Source of the DNA: Pseudoduganella rivuli
Lineage (GTDB): Bacteria; Pseudomonadota; Gammaproteobacteria; Burkholderiales; Burkholderiaceae_D
NCBI RefSeq assembly: GCF_009674485.1
Contig: NZ_WKJJ01000028.1
Span: forward strand, 28,074-92,073
Direction: 5' to 3'
Length of the DNA stretch: 64,000 nucleotides
The translations under genes were made by a program, and so were the position numbers. A model generated the notes under the pieces. That model searched no databases, was not told where the DNA came from, and was given only the letters and a program-made list of their open reading frames with translations. This document shows, in pieces, positions 1-7,071 of the stretch (position 1 is the stretch's first letter; each line of letters starts with the position of its first letter).

Positions 1-277
1 GCGGCTGGCCCACGTGGCCGGCGGGAATCCGCTGCGACACCGTCAGCGTGGCGGCGCCGCTGGCGCAATCTTCCGCGCGCACGGCATAGCCATCCATCTG
101 CGTATTGTCGGCGGAAGGCACGTTCATGCCCGACACCTGCGCCTGCGCCAGCACGCGGCCGTTCGCTTCCAGCGTCGGCACGGTTTCCATGTCCGGCACG
201 GGACGCGCGGCGGCCAGCAAGAAATCCAGCGCTTCCCGCACCATCAGCATCGGCGGCTTGTTTGCAGCTCCTGCCAT
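1..277 (-). CDS. moeA: Molybdopterin molybdotransferase MoeA, N-terminal part
   Basis: Only the first 92 or so residues are in the window; the gene runs off the left edge. MoeA inserts molybdate into adenylylated molybdopterin in the cytoplasm to finish the molybdenum cofactor. The reverse-strand translation starts MAGAANKPPML and carries VPSADNTQMDGYAVR, the signature near the N-terminus of MoeA proteins. The start codon overlaps the thrC stop by one base (TAATG), so translation is probably coupled to thrC although the two proteins share no pathway. Family assignment is secure from the motif; the rest of the protein cannot be assessed here. Confidence 0.88.
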   Translation of the reverse strand, partial: MAGAANKPPMLMVREALDFLLAAARPVPDMETVPTLEANGRVLAQAQVSGMNVPSADNTQMDGYAVRAEDCASGAATLTVSQRIPAGHVGQP

Positions 278-1752
278 TACAGCCCCGTATTGGATGCGAT
301 GTAGTCTTTCATTTTTTCCACGTCGGCTTGCATCACCACGAAACGCTGTGGCAGCGCTTCGATGTTTTCAAAGCCGGCCGGGCGCTCCGCGTCCTGGCCC
401 AGCGCTTCGAGGATGGTTTCATTGAACTTGGCGGCCAGCGCGGTTTCCAGCACGATCATCGTCACGCCCGGTTCCAGGTTTTCCTTGGCGACCTTGATGC
501 CATCCGCCGTGTGCGTGTCGATCACGATGCCGTAATCGTCGGCCACGTCGCGGATCGTGTTCAGGCGGTCGTCGTGCGTGGACTTGCCGGACTTGAAGCC
601 GTATTGCGCGACCTTGGTGAATTCGTCGCCATCGCTGCCCGGATAGCCGGACAGGTCGAAGCCGCCATGGGTTTCCACTTTCGTGAACAGCGCGCGGGTG
701 CGTTCCGAATCGCGGCCCACCAGGTCGAAGATGAAGCGCTCGAAGTTCGATGCCTTGGAAATGTCCATCGACGGGCTGCTGGTGTGGTACGTTTCGGCCG
801 ATTTGCGCACGCGGTAAATGCCGGTGCGGAAGAATTCGTCCAGCACGTCGTTTTCATTGGTGGCCACCACCAGCTTGTCGATCGGCAGGCCCATCATGCG
901 GGCGATATGGCCGGCGCAGATGTTGCCGAAATTGCCCGACGGGACCGTGAACGACACCTTCTGGTCGTTCGACGTGGTGGCCGCCAGGTAGCCGCGGAAG
1001 TAATACACGACCTGCGCCACGACGCGGGCCCAGTTGATGGAATTGACGGTGCCGATTTTTTGTTTGGCCTTGAACGGCAAGTCGTTCGACACGGCCTTGA
1101 CCATGTCCTGGCAATCGTCGAACACGCCTTCGACGGCGATATTGAAAATGTTCGGGTCTTGCAGGCTGAACATCTGTGCCGTCTGGAACGCGCTCATTTT
1201 CTTGTGCGGCGACAGCATGAACACCTTGATGCCTTTCTTGCCGCGCATCGCGTATTCGGCCGCGCTGCCGGTGTCGCCGGACGTAGCGCCGAAAATGTTC
1301 AGTTGCGCATCCTTGCGGGCCAGCGCGTATTCGAACAGGTTGCCCAGCAATTGCATGGCCATGTCCTTGAACGCCAGGGTCGGGCCGTTCGACAGCGCCT
1401 GCAACACCAGCTTCTTGCCGTTGCCCTCTTCCAGCACGCGCAGCGGCGTGATGTCCGCGGCGGCTTCGCCCGCGCGGGCATTACGGTACACGTCGGCCGT
1501 ATACGTTTTTTCCGCCAGGGCTTTCAAGTCCGCTTCCGGAATATCGGTGGCAAACTTCTTCAGGATCTCGAACGCCAGGTCGGCATACGACAGTTTGCGC
1601 CAGGCATCCAGTTCGGCGCCCGTCACTTGCGGGTATTCGGTCGGCAGGTACAGGCCGCCGTCCGGGGCCAGGCCGCCCAGCAAAATGTCGCAGAATTGTT
1701 GAGGAGATTGGGAAGAAGCTGCGCCGATGGCGCGGGTAGACACGTATTGCAT
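277..1752 (-). CDS. thrC: Threonine synthase
   Basis: PLP enzyme converting O-phosphohomoserine to threonine and phosphate, the last step of threonine synthesis, in the cytoplasm. The protein is 491 aa, as expected for the long proteobacterial form. Visible features are the N-terminal YVSTRAIG motif, the PLP lysine in LAFKDMAMQ (K129) and the phosphate-binding loop ATSGDTGSAA. The start MQYVSTR is chosen because the family begins there; upstream in-frame codons do not resemble the family. It lies 171 bp after sdaA, with its own -10 candidate, and overlaps moeA downstream. The homoserine dehydrogenase gene (hom), often next to thrC in related bacteria, is not the adjacent upstream gene here. 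Confidence 0.95.
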   Translation of the reverse strand: MQYVSTRAIGAASSQSPQQFCDILLGGLAPDGGLYLPTEYPQVTGAELDAWRKLSYADLAFEILKKFATDIPEADLKALAEKTYTADVYRNARAGEAAADITPLRVLEEGNGKKLVLQALSNGPTLAFKDMAMQLLGNLFEYALARKDAQLNIFGATSGDTGSAAEYAMRGKKGIKVFMLSPHKKMSAFQTAQMFSLQDPNIFNIAVEGVFDDCQDMVKAVSNDLPFKAKQKIGTVNSINWARVVAQVVYYFRGYLAATTSNDQKVSFTVPSGNFGNICAGHIARMMGLPIDKLVVATNENDVLDEFFRTGIYRVRKSAETYHTSSPSMDISKASNFERFIFDLVGRDSERTRALFTKVETHGGFDLSGYPGSDGDEFTKVAQYGFKSGKSTHDDRLNTIRDVADDYGIVIDTHTADGIKVAKENLEPGVTMIVLETALAAKFNETILEALGQDAERPAGFENIEALPQRFVVMQADVEKMKDYIASNTGL

Positions 1753-1791
1753 AGGTATGAAAGTCCGGTTGGCATGCGTATTCGAACGGGT

Positions 1792-1820
1792 ATTATAGTC
1801 CGGCCAGACTTTATATGTAC
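1792..1820 (-). promoter_or_regulatory. Likely thrC promoter
   Basis: On the minus strand a perfect TATAAT -10 box lies at 1792-1797, about 40 bp before the thrC start. Seventeen bases upstream there is only a poor -35 (GTACAT at 1815-1820). This supports independent transcription of thrC-moeA, but the weak -35 leaves room for an activator or for another start. Confidence 0.45.
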
Positions 1821-1877
1821 ATTGCGCACATATTTGGAATATTCTGCTGTTTTGTATCTCCGTTGACAAGAGGGGTT

Positions 1878-1911
1878 GCAAGCCGGATAACGACAACGTC
1901 ATCCGGCTTGC
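1878..1911 (-). terminator. Strong hairpin between sdaA and thrC
   Basis: GCAAGCCGGAT at 1878-1888 pairs perfectly with ATCCGGCTTGC at 1901-1911, an 11-bp stem with a 12-nt loop, starting 13 bp beyond the sdaA stop. No T-run follows on the minus strand. It may act as a 3'-end stabiliser or a weak terminator for the kbl-tdh-sdaA transcript rather than a canonical intrinsic terminator. Confidence 0.45.
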
Positions 1912-1923
1912 ATATGGCGGCGT

Positions 1924-3303
1924 TCAGCAAGCCGCGTGATTCACCGTCACCACGTGGATCGCCAGCCCGCCCAGCGACGTTTCCTTGTACTTGGCCTGCA
2001 TGTCCGCGCCCGTCTGGCGCATGGTCTCGATCACTTCATCGAGCGACACAAAGTGCGTGCCGTCCCCCTTCAGCGCCAGCGACGCGGCCGTGATGGCCTT
2101 CACAGCGCCCATGCCGTTGCGTTCGATGCATGGGATTTGCACCAGCCCGCCGATCGGATCGCAGGTCATGCCCAGGTGGTGTTCGATGCCGATTTCCGCC
2201 GCATTTTCAATCTGCGCGTTACTGCCGCCCAGCGCCGCCACCAGTCCGGCCGCCGCCATCGCGCACGCCACACCCACCTCGCCCTGGCAACCGATTTCGG
2301 CGCCGGAAATCGACGCATTGCGCTTGCACAGCATGCCGATCGCGGCCGCCGTCAGCATGAAATTGCGCACGCCGGCCACCGGATCGCTGGGGTGGCAATC
2401 TTCCGCGTAATAGCGCAGCACGGCGGGAATGATGCCTGCCGCGCCATTGGTGGGCGCCGTCACCACGCGGCCGCCCGCCGCGTTTTCCTCGTTAACGGCC
2501 ATCGCATACAGGCTGACCTGGTGCAGCGCGTCGTGCGGCAATTCATTGGCGCGTTCCACGCCGCGGGCTTGCCGCCACAACCCCGCCGCGCGGCGCTTGA
2601 CATTCAAGCCGCCGGGCAACTTGCCTTCGGTTTCCAGGCCATGGGCAATGCAGTCGCGCATCACGCGCCAGATGCGGTCGATGCCCGCGTTCAACTCGTC
2701 TTCGCCGATACGCGCCAGTTCATTGGCGCGCAACATTTGCGGGATCGTCAGGCCGCTGTCGCTGCCGTGCTGCAGCAATTCCGCCATGGTGCCGAACGGA
2801 TACGGCAATGCCACCGGCGCCTTGTCGTTGCCGCCGGCCGTTTCGCCCTCTTCACGGATAAAGCCGCCGCCGATCGAGTAATACACTTTCGACAATGTGG
2901 AACCGTCCGCGCGGCGCAGCGTGCAGCGCATGCCGTTCGGGTGTTCCGGCAGGTTTTCAGTCTTGTGGTACTGCAGGTTGGCGGCGCTGGAAAACGGCAC
3001 CGTGTGCGTTCCCAGCAAGCACAATTCCTTCCTTGCCTCGGCAGCCGCCAGCATCGCGTCGACCTGGTCCGGATTCACGTGCTGCGGGGTTTCCCCCATC
3101 AGGCCAAGAATCACGGCCTTGTCGGTGCCGTGGCCGACGCCGGTCAGCGCCAGCGAACCGTACAGCGCCACGTCGACGCGCACCACATCATCCAACGGAC
3201 CCGCATCGGCCAGGAAGCGGCGCGCCGCCACCATTGGCCCCACCGTGTGCGAGCTGGAGGGGCCTATGCCTATCTTGAATAGGTCGAAAACGCTCATGTC
3301 CAT
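1924..3303 (-). CDS. sdaA: L-serine ammonia-lyase, single-chain iron-sulfur type
   Basis: Deaminates L-serine to pyruvate and ammonia in the cytoplasm using a [4Fe-4S] cluster. The 459-aa length fits the fused alpha/beta bacterial enzyme. The N-terminus MSVFDLFKIGIGPSSSHTVG is the family hallmark, and conserved cysteine segments GAEIGCQGEVG and MTCDPIGG lie in the C-terminal half. Two nearby starts are possible (3303, or M3 at 3297). It is the third gene after kbl and the threonine dehydrogenase, 49 bp downstream, so it probably belongs to the same transcript. Glycine made by Kbl could be turned to serine by GlyA (not in the window) and then to pyruvate here. Confidence 0.94.
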   Translation of the reverse strand: MDMSVFDLFKIGIGPSSSHTVGPMVAARRFLADAGPLDDVVRVDVALYGSLALTGVGHGTDKAVILGLMGETPQHVNPDQVDAMLAAAEARKELCLLGTHTVPFSSAANLQYHKTENLPEHPNGMRCTLRRADGSTLSKVYYSIGGGFIREEGETAGGNDKAPVALPYPFGTMAELLQHGSDSGLTIPQMLRANELARIGEDELNAGIDRIWRVMRDCIAHGLETEGKLPGGLNVKRRAAGLWRQARGVERANELPHDALHQVSLYAMAVNEENAAGGRVVTAPTNGAAGIIPAVLRYYAEDCHPSDPVAGVRNFMLTAAAIGMLCKRNASISGAEIGCQGEVGVACAMAAAGLVAALGGSNAQIENAAEIGIEHHLGMTCDPIGGLVQIPCIERNGMGAVKAITAASLALKGDGTHFVSLDEVIETMRQTGADMQAKYKETSLGGLAIHVVTVNHAAC

Positions 3304-3352
3304 CGGATGTCCCTGCTTTCTTGTCGTTAGGTTGCGCTACCGGATAGGTAGC

Positions 3353-4315
3353 TTAAGCGGCCTGGCCCAAACCGACGTCGATGTTCGCCAGCATGTCCTT
3401 GACCATTTCCTCGACACCGATGCGGGCTCTCCAGCCCCAGTCGGCAGTCGCATGACAGTCGTCCAGGCTATGCGGCCACGTGTCCGCGATTGCCTGCCGG
3501 CTGTCCGGCTTGTATTCGATCCTGAAGCCCGGCACGGCGCGAGTGATCGCCTCGGCCAGTTGCGCGGGATTGAACGATACGCCCGCCACATTATAGGAGG
3601 AACGCACTTTAATTTGTTCCGCCGGCGCGTCCATCAATTCAATCGTGGCGCGGATCGCATCCGGCATGTAAATCATCGGCAACGTGGTTTTCGGTCCGAG
3701 GAAGCATTCATAGGTTTCACCGCGCAGCGCCGCGTGGAAAATCGCGATCGCATAATCGGTGGTGCCGCCGCCAGGGGGCGATTTGAAGCTGATGATGCCC
3801 GGGTAGCGGATGCTACGCACGTCCACGCCGTATTTCAGGAAGTAGTACTCGCACAGGCGCTCGCCGGCCAGCTTGCTGATGCCGTAAATCGTCGTCGGGT
3901 CCATCGTGGTCAGCTGCGGCGTCTCGTGTTGCGGCGTGTTCGGGCCGAACGCGGCAATCGAAGACGGCCAGAAAATGCGCAGCGGCTTGCCCTGCTCGCC
4001 CCGCACGCGGGCGGTTTCCAGCAAGTTCAGCAGACCATCCATGTTCAGGGTCCACGCGCGCAGCGGCGCCGCTTCGCCGGTGGCCGACAGCATCGCGGCC
4101 AGCTGGTACACCTGCGTGATGTTTTCGTCCGCCACCAGCTTGTCCAGCGCCGCCTTGTCCAGCACGTTCAGTGTCTGGTAACGGGCCGCGCCGTAGACGT
4201 TCTTTTCACCGATGTCGGTGGCGATCACATTCTGCGCGCCGTGCTGCCTGGCCAGCGCTTCCACCAGTTCGCTGCCAATCTGTCCATTGGCGCCAATAAC
4301 TAAAATCTTTTCCAT
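3353..4315 (-). CDS. NAD-dependent L-threonine 3-dehydrogenase, SDR (epimerase-like) type
   Basis: A 320-aa extended short-chain dehydrogenase with an N-terminal NAD-binding GANGQIG (residues 8-14) and the catalytic YGISK (Y144, K148). By sequence alone it looks like a sugar-nucleotide epimerase. Its position 36 bp after kbl points to the SDR form of threonine dehydrogenase known from Cupriavidus necator and Flavobacterium, which makes 2-amino-3-ketobutyrate from threonine. The zinc-dependent MDR-type tdh of E. coli is absent here, and this gene takes its place. The function is inferred from context plus fold; the alternative is an unrelated NAD-dependent epimerase. Confidence 0.85.
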   Translation of the reverse strand: MEKILVIGANGQIGSELVEALARQHGAQNVIATDIGEKNVYGAARYQTLNVLDKAALDKLVADENITQVYQLAAMLSATGEAAPLRAWTLNMDGLLNLLETARVRGEQGKPLRIFWPSSIAAFGPNTPQHETPQLTTMDPTTIYGISKLAGERLCEYYFLKYGVDVRSIRYPGIISFKSPPGGGTTDYAIAIFHAALRGETYECFLGPKTTLPMIYMPDAIRATIELMDAPAEQIKVRSSYNVAGVSFNPAQLAEAITRAVPGFRIEYKPDSRQAIADTWPHSLDDCHATADWGWRARIGVEEMVKDMLANIDVGLGQAA

Positions 4316-4351
4316 GTCGTATCCGTTCAGCGTTGTGCGCTTGTCGATGAT

Positions 4352-5551
4352 TTATTTTTTCAACAGGCCCAGCTCGTGGCCGGCCTGTTCGAATGCCTTG
4401 AGTACCGTGTCGAGTTGTTCGCGGGTGTGCGCCGCCGACAGTTGCACGCGCACGCGCGCCTGGCCCATCGGCACCACCGGGTAGAAGAAACCCGACAGCA
4501 GCACGCCCAGCTCATACATCCGCGCGGCAAACTTTTGCGCCACTTGCGCATCGAACAGCATCACCGGCACCACCGGGTGCGTGCCCGGCTTGATGGTGAA
4601 GCCGATGCGCTCGATCTCCTGGCGGAAATACGCGGTGTTCTCGTGCAGGCGGTCGCGCAATTCCGTCGAGGCGGACAGGCGTTTCAGCACTTCCAGCGAC
4701 GCGCCGGCAATCGATGGCGCCAGCGTGTTGGAGAACAGGTAAGGACGCGATTTCTGGCGCAGCATCTCGATGACTTCCTTGCGGCCGGACGTGAAACCGC
4801 CCATGGCGCCGCCCAGCGCCTTGCCCAAGGTGCCGGTGATGATGTCGATCTTGCCCAGCACATTGTGGTGCTCGTGCGTGCCGCGGCCCGTCTTGCCCAT
4901 GAAGCCGGACGCGTGGCATTCGTCGATCATGGTCAACGCGCCATATTTCTCGGCCAGTGCGACGATCTTGTCCAGCTGGGCGATGGTGCCGTCCATCGAG
5001 AACACGCCGTCGGTGACGATGATCTTGTGGCGCTTGTCGCTTGCCGCCTGCAATTGCTTTTCCAGGTCGGCCATGTCGTTGTGCGCATAGCGGAAACGGG
5101 CCGCCTTGCACAGGCGGATGCCATCGATGATCGACGCGTGGTTCAGCGCGTCGGAAATGATCGCGTCATTTTCATCGAACAGCGGCTCGAACACGCCGCC
5201 GTTGGCGTCGAAGGCTGCCGCGTACAGGATCGTGTCTTCGGTGCCCAGGAAGGCCGACAACGCCTGTTCCAGTTCCTTGTGCACGGTTTGCGTGCCGCAG
5301 ATGAAACGCACGGACGACAGGCCATAACCATATTTTTCCGTTGCGGCAATGGCAGCCTGCGCCACCCATTCCTGGCCGGACAGGCCCAGGTAATTATTGG
5401 CGCACATATTGATCAGCATTCGCCCGTCCGCACCCGTCACTTCAGAACCCTGGCGGGAAGCAATCACACGCTCCGGCTTGAACAGACCCTCATCGCGCAG
5501 GGTGGACAGGGTTTGCTGCAGTTGGCTGTAAAACGCGGCTTGCTTGCTCAT
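4352..5551 (-). CDS. kbl: 2-amino-3-ketobutyrate CoA ligase (glycine C-acetyltransferase)
   Basis: PLP-dependent alpha-oxoamine synthase of 399 aa that cleaves 2-amino-3-ketobutyrate with CoA to glycine and acetyl-CoA. Visible motifs are ANNYLGLSG near the N-terminus, DECHASGFMGKTGRGT with the PLP-contacting aspartate, and GTLGKALGGAMGG containing the Schiff-base lysine. It is the first gene of the minus-strand block kbl, threonine dehydrogenase, sdaA. The upstream region holds a well-formed promoter with palindromes shared with the divergent XRE-cupin gene, which is the obvious candidate regulator. Confidence 0.95.
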   Translation of the reverse strand: MSKQAAFYSQLQQTLSTLRDEGLFKPERVIASRQGSEVTGADGRMLINMCANNYLGLSGQEWVAQAAIAATEKYGYGLSSVRFICGTQTVHKELEQALSAFLGTEDTILYAAAFDANGGVFEPLFDENDAIISDALNHASIIDGIRLCKAARFRYAHNDMADLEKQLQAASDKRHKIIVTDGVFSMDGTIAQLDKIVALAEKYGALTMIDECHASGFMGKTGRGTHEHHNVLGKIDIITGTLGKALGGAMGGFTSGRKEVIEMLRQKSRPYLFSNTLAPSIAGASLEVLKRLSASTELRDRLHENTAYFRQEIERIGFTIKPGTHPVVPVMLFDAQVAQKFAARMYELGVLLSGFFYPVVPMGQARVRVQLSAAHTREQLDTVLKAFEQAGHELGLLKK

Positions 5552-5718
5552 GGCTTCTTCTCCGTGGTGGGGTTGCGTGCTGCGGATTCCCCGGCGTAAC
5601 CGGGTCCGCGCTTGACCTTGTGTCGTCCTATGCTGTACCGTGAATCTCAGTGAACTTGCGTCAAAGTTTACTCTTATTTATTTAACGCTTCCGCCACCTT
5701 TGCCGGATTCTCGATATC

Positions 5719-5786
5719 GAACTTAAGTTCAATATATTGAATCTTACCGAAGGCTATTGAACTTTGCAATGTTTAGAAGATATAGA
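5719..5786. promoter_or_regulatory. Divergent kbl / XRE-cupin promoters with overlapping palindromes
   Basis: Minus strand (kbl): -35 TTGCAA at 5764-5769, 17-bp spacer, -10 TAAGAT at 5741-5746. Plus strand (regulator): -35 TTGAAC at 5757-5762, 18-bp spacer, -10 TATAGA at 5781-5786. Two overlapping perfect palindromes, GAACTTAAGTTC (5719-5730) and TTCAATATATTGAA (5728-5741), sit just downstream of the kbl -10, and a further TTGAAC half-site forms the regulator -35. The arrangement suggests that one protein controls both promoters. Confidence 0.7.
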
Positions 5787-5800
5787 AATACTGAAAACTC

Positions 5801-6373
5801 ATGAAAGCCGTATCAAATAACGCCCCGCCGGAAGTCGGCGCCGCCTTGCAGCGCCTGCGTCTGGCGCGCGGCCTGACCCTGGAAGACTTGTCCCGCATTG
5901 CCGGGGTATCGAAATCCATGCTGTCGCAGATCGAGCGGGAGAAAGCCAACCCCACCATCGCCATCACGTGGCGGCTGGCCAATGCGCTGGGGGTGGCGAT
6001 AGGTGAATTGCTGTCGGATGCGGAAAAAGCCGTGGAAACCATCCGCGTGCTGGAGGCCCACGAAACGCCCACGCTGCCCGGCGCCCACGCGGGCTACCTG
6101 CTGCGCATCCTCGGTCCGATGGAGCTGGCGGGCAAATATGAATGGTATGAATTGACCTTGGCGCCGGGCGGCGAACTGGTGTCGCAGGCGCATGACCCGG
6201 GTACGACGGAACACTTGACGATCTTGCACGGTTCCGTGGAACTGGAAGTGGCCGGTTCGCGGCGCAAGGTGAAACTGGGCGGTACGGCCCGCTATGCGGG
6301 AGACCAGGATCACGCGATCCGCAATCCCGGCAAGAGTGAAGCGAAGGCGCTATTGGTGGTGATTCACCGCTAA
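5801..6373 (+). CDS. XRE-family regulator with C-terminal cupin domain
   Basis: 190-aa transcription factor. Residues about 12-66 form an XRE helix-turn-helix (RLARGLTLEDLSRIAG followed by SKSMLSQIEREKANP). Residues about 100-185 form a cupin barrel that in this family binds a small effector, often an amino acid or polyamine. It is divergent from kbl, and overlapping palindromes lie between them, so it is probably the regulator of threonine breakdown and of itself. There is no Shine-Dalgarno sequence and the predicted 5' leader is only about 8 nt, so translation may be nearly leaderless. Its 3' end overlaps the convergent small XRE gene by 4 bp. Confidence 0.88.
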   Translation: MKAVSNNAPPEVGAALQRLRLARGLTLEDLSRIAGVSKSMLSQIEREKANPTIAITWRLANALGVAIGELLSDAEKAVETIRVLEAHETPTLPGAHAGYLLRILGPMELAGKYEWYELTLAPGGELVSQAHDPGTTEHLTILHGSVELEVAGSRRKVKLGGTARYAGDQDHAIRNPGKSEAKALLVVIHR

Positions 6374-6561
6374 GGTTCGGAAAAAATCGCTTCGATGGGC
6401 GCGCCGAACAACCGGGCAATGGCAAACGCCAGCGGCAGGCTCGGGTCGTAGCGCCCCGTCTCGATGGCGTTGACTGTCTGCCGCGAAACGGCCAGCTGGT
6501 CGGCCAGGTAAGCCTGGCTCCAGCCCCGCTCGGCGCGCAATTCCCGTATCGTGTTTTTCAT
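6370..6561 (-). CDS. Small XRE-type helix-turn-helix regulator
   Basis: A 63-aa protein that is almost only a helix-turn-helix (RELRAERGWSQAYLADQLAVS, then RQTVNAIETGRYDPSL). Length and sequence fit the YozG-like class of minimal XRE regulators. Its start overlaps the stop of the upstream membrane-protein gene (ATGA), so the two are co-translated. The pair 'small membrane protein + small XRE regulator' is common in bacteria; its role is unclear. The duplicated operator in the promoter of this operon is the likely binding site for this protein, giving autorepression. Confidence 0.85.
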   Translation of the reverse strand: MKNTIRELRAERGWSQAYLADQLAVSRQTVNAIETGRYDPSLPLAFAIARLFGAPIEAIFSEP

Positions 6562-6971
6562 CGCTTCGCCATCAGGCAGCGCGCGGCGCAGACCGCGGCC
6601 CACGATGTTCCCATCACGCCCCATACCGTGAACATGCTGAGGCGCGGATAACCCGCTGTCTCCAGGAAACCGTAGGTGAAAGTGGCGCCGGCCGTGATGG
6701 CGGCCGCGATGCCGATGGTTTCCAGCAACTGGCGGCGCACATATTCATCCATCCGCTGCACCTGCCGTGCAATGGCCCAGATCATCAGCAGGAAACCACC
6801 CATCGGCGCCACCGCCACGGCGGTTTTCAGCGCGCCGTCCGGCAAGGCGTCACCCCACAACATCGAAGGCGCCATCAGCGCCACGTAGATGGCGAGGCTG
6901 CCACCGAGTTCGATCATGTAGCGGCGGGCGATACGGCGTTCATGCTGAGAAACCTGGCGATCCTGTTGCAT
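6558..6971 (-). CDS. Four-helix membrane protein paired with XRE regulator
   Basis: 137-aa inner-membrane protein with four hydrophobic segments (around residues 22-42, 48-68, 84-104 and 110-130) and a charged N-terminus. No catalytic motif is visible. An AGGAGG ribosome site lies 6 nt before the ATG. The gene is co-transcribed with, and overlaps, a 63-aa XRE regulator; such pairs recur in proteobacteria. No function can be named. Expression is probably tightly controlled, given the two operator copies flanking its -10/-35. Confidence 0.75.
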   Translation of the reverse strand: MQQDRQVSQHERRIARRYMIELGGSLAIYVALMAPSMLWGDALPDGALKTAVAVAPMGGFLLMIWAIARQVQRMDEYVRRQLLETIGIAAAITAGATFTYGFLETAGYPRLSMFTVWGVMGTSWAAVCAARCLMAKR

Positions 6972-6987
6972 GGTAAGTCCTCCTCGT

Positions 6988-7047
6988 ATGTAAAGTGTGC
7001 TTTACATATTAGGGATGACAGCCAGGCATGTCAAGCAAACTTTACAT
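6988..7047 (-). promoter_or_regulatory. Near-consensus promoter with two operators 40 bp apart
   Basis: Reading the minus strand: -35 TTGACA (7029-7034), 17-bp spacer, -10 TAATAT (7006-7011). Operator 1 is a perfect inverted repeat ATGTAAAG-N4-CTTTACAT at 6988-7007, covering the start of transcription. Operator 2 is the same motif with one mismatch (ATGTCAAG-N4-CTTTACAT) at 7028-7047, covering the -35. The copies are exactly 40 bp apart, close to four helical turns, which favours cooperative binding or looping by the small XRE protein. Confidence 0.85.
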
Positions 7048-7071
7048 CCACCCGCACCGCCTGCCGGACGC

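Noticed and set aside
3353..4315. Annotation as a UDP-sugar 4-epimerase
   Set aside because: The fold is shared, but the tight linkage with kbl and the lack of sugar genes favour SDR-type threonine dehydrogenase.
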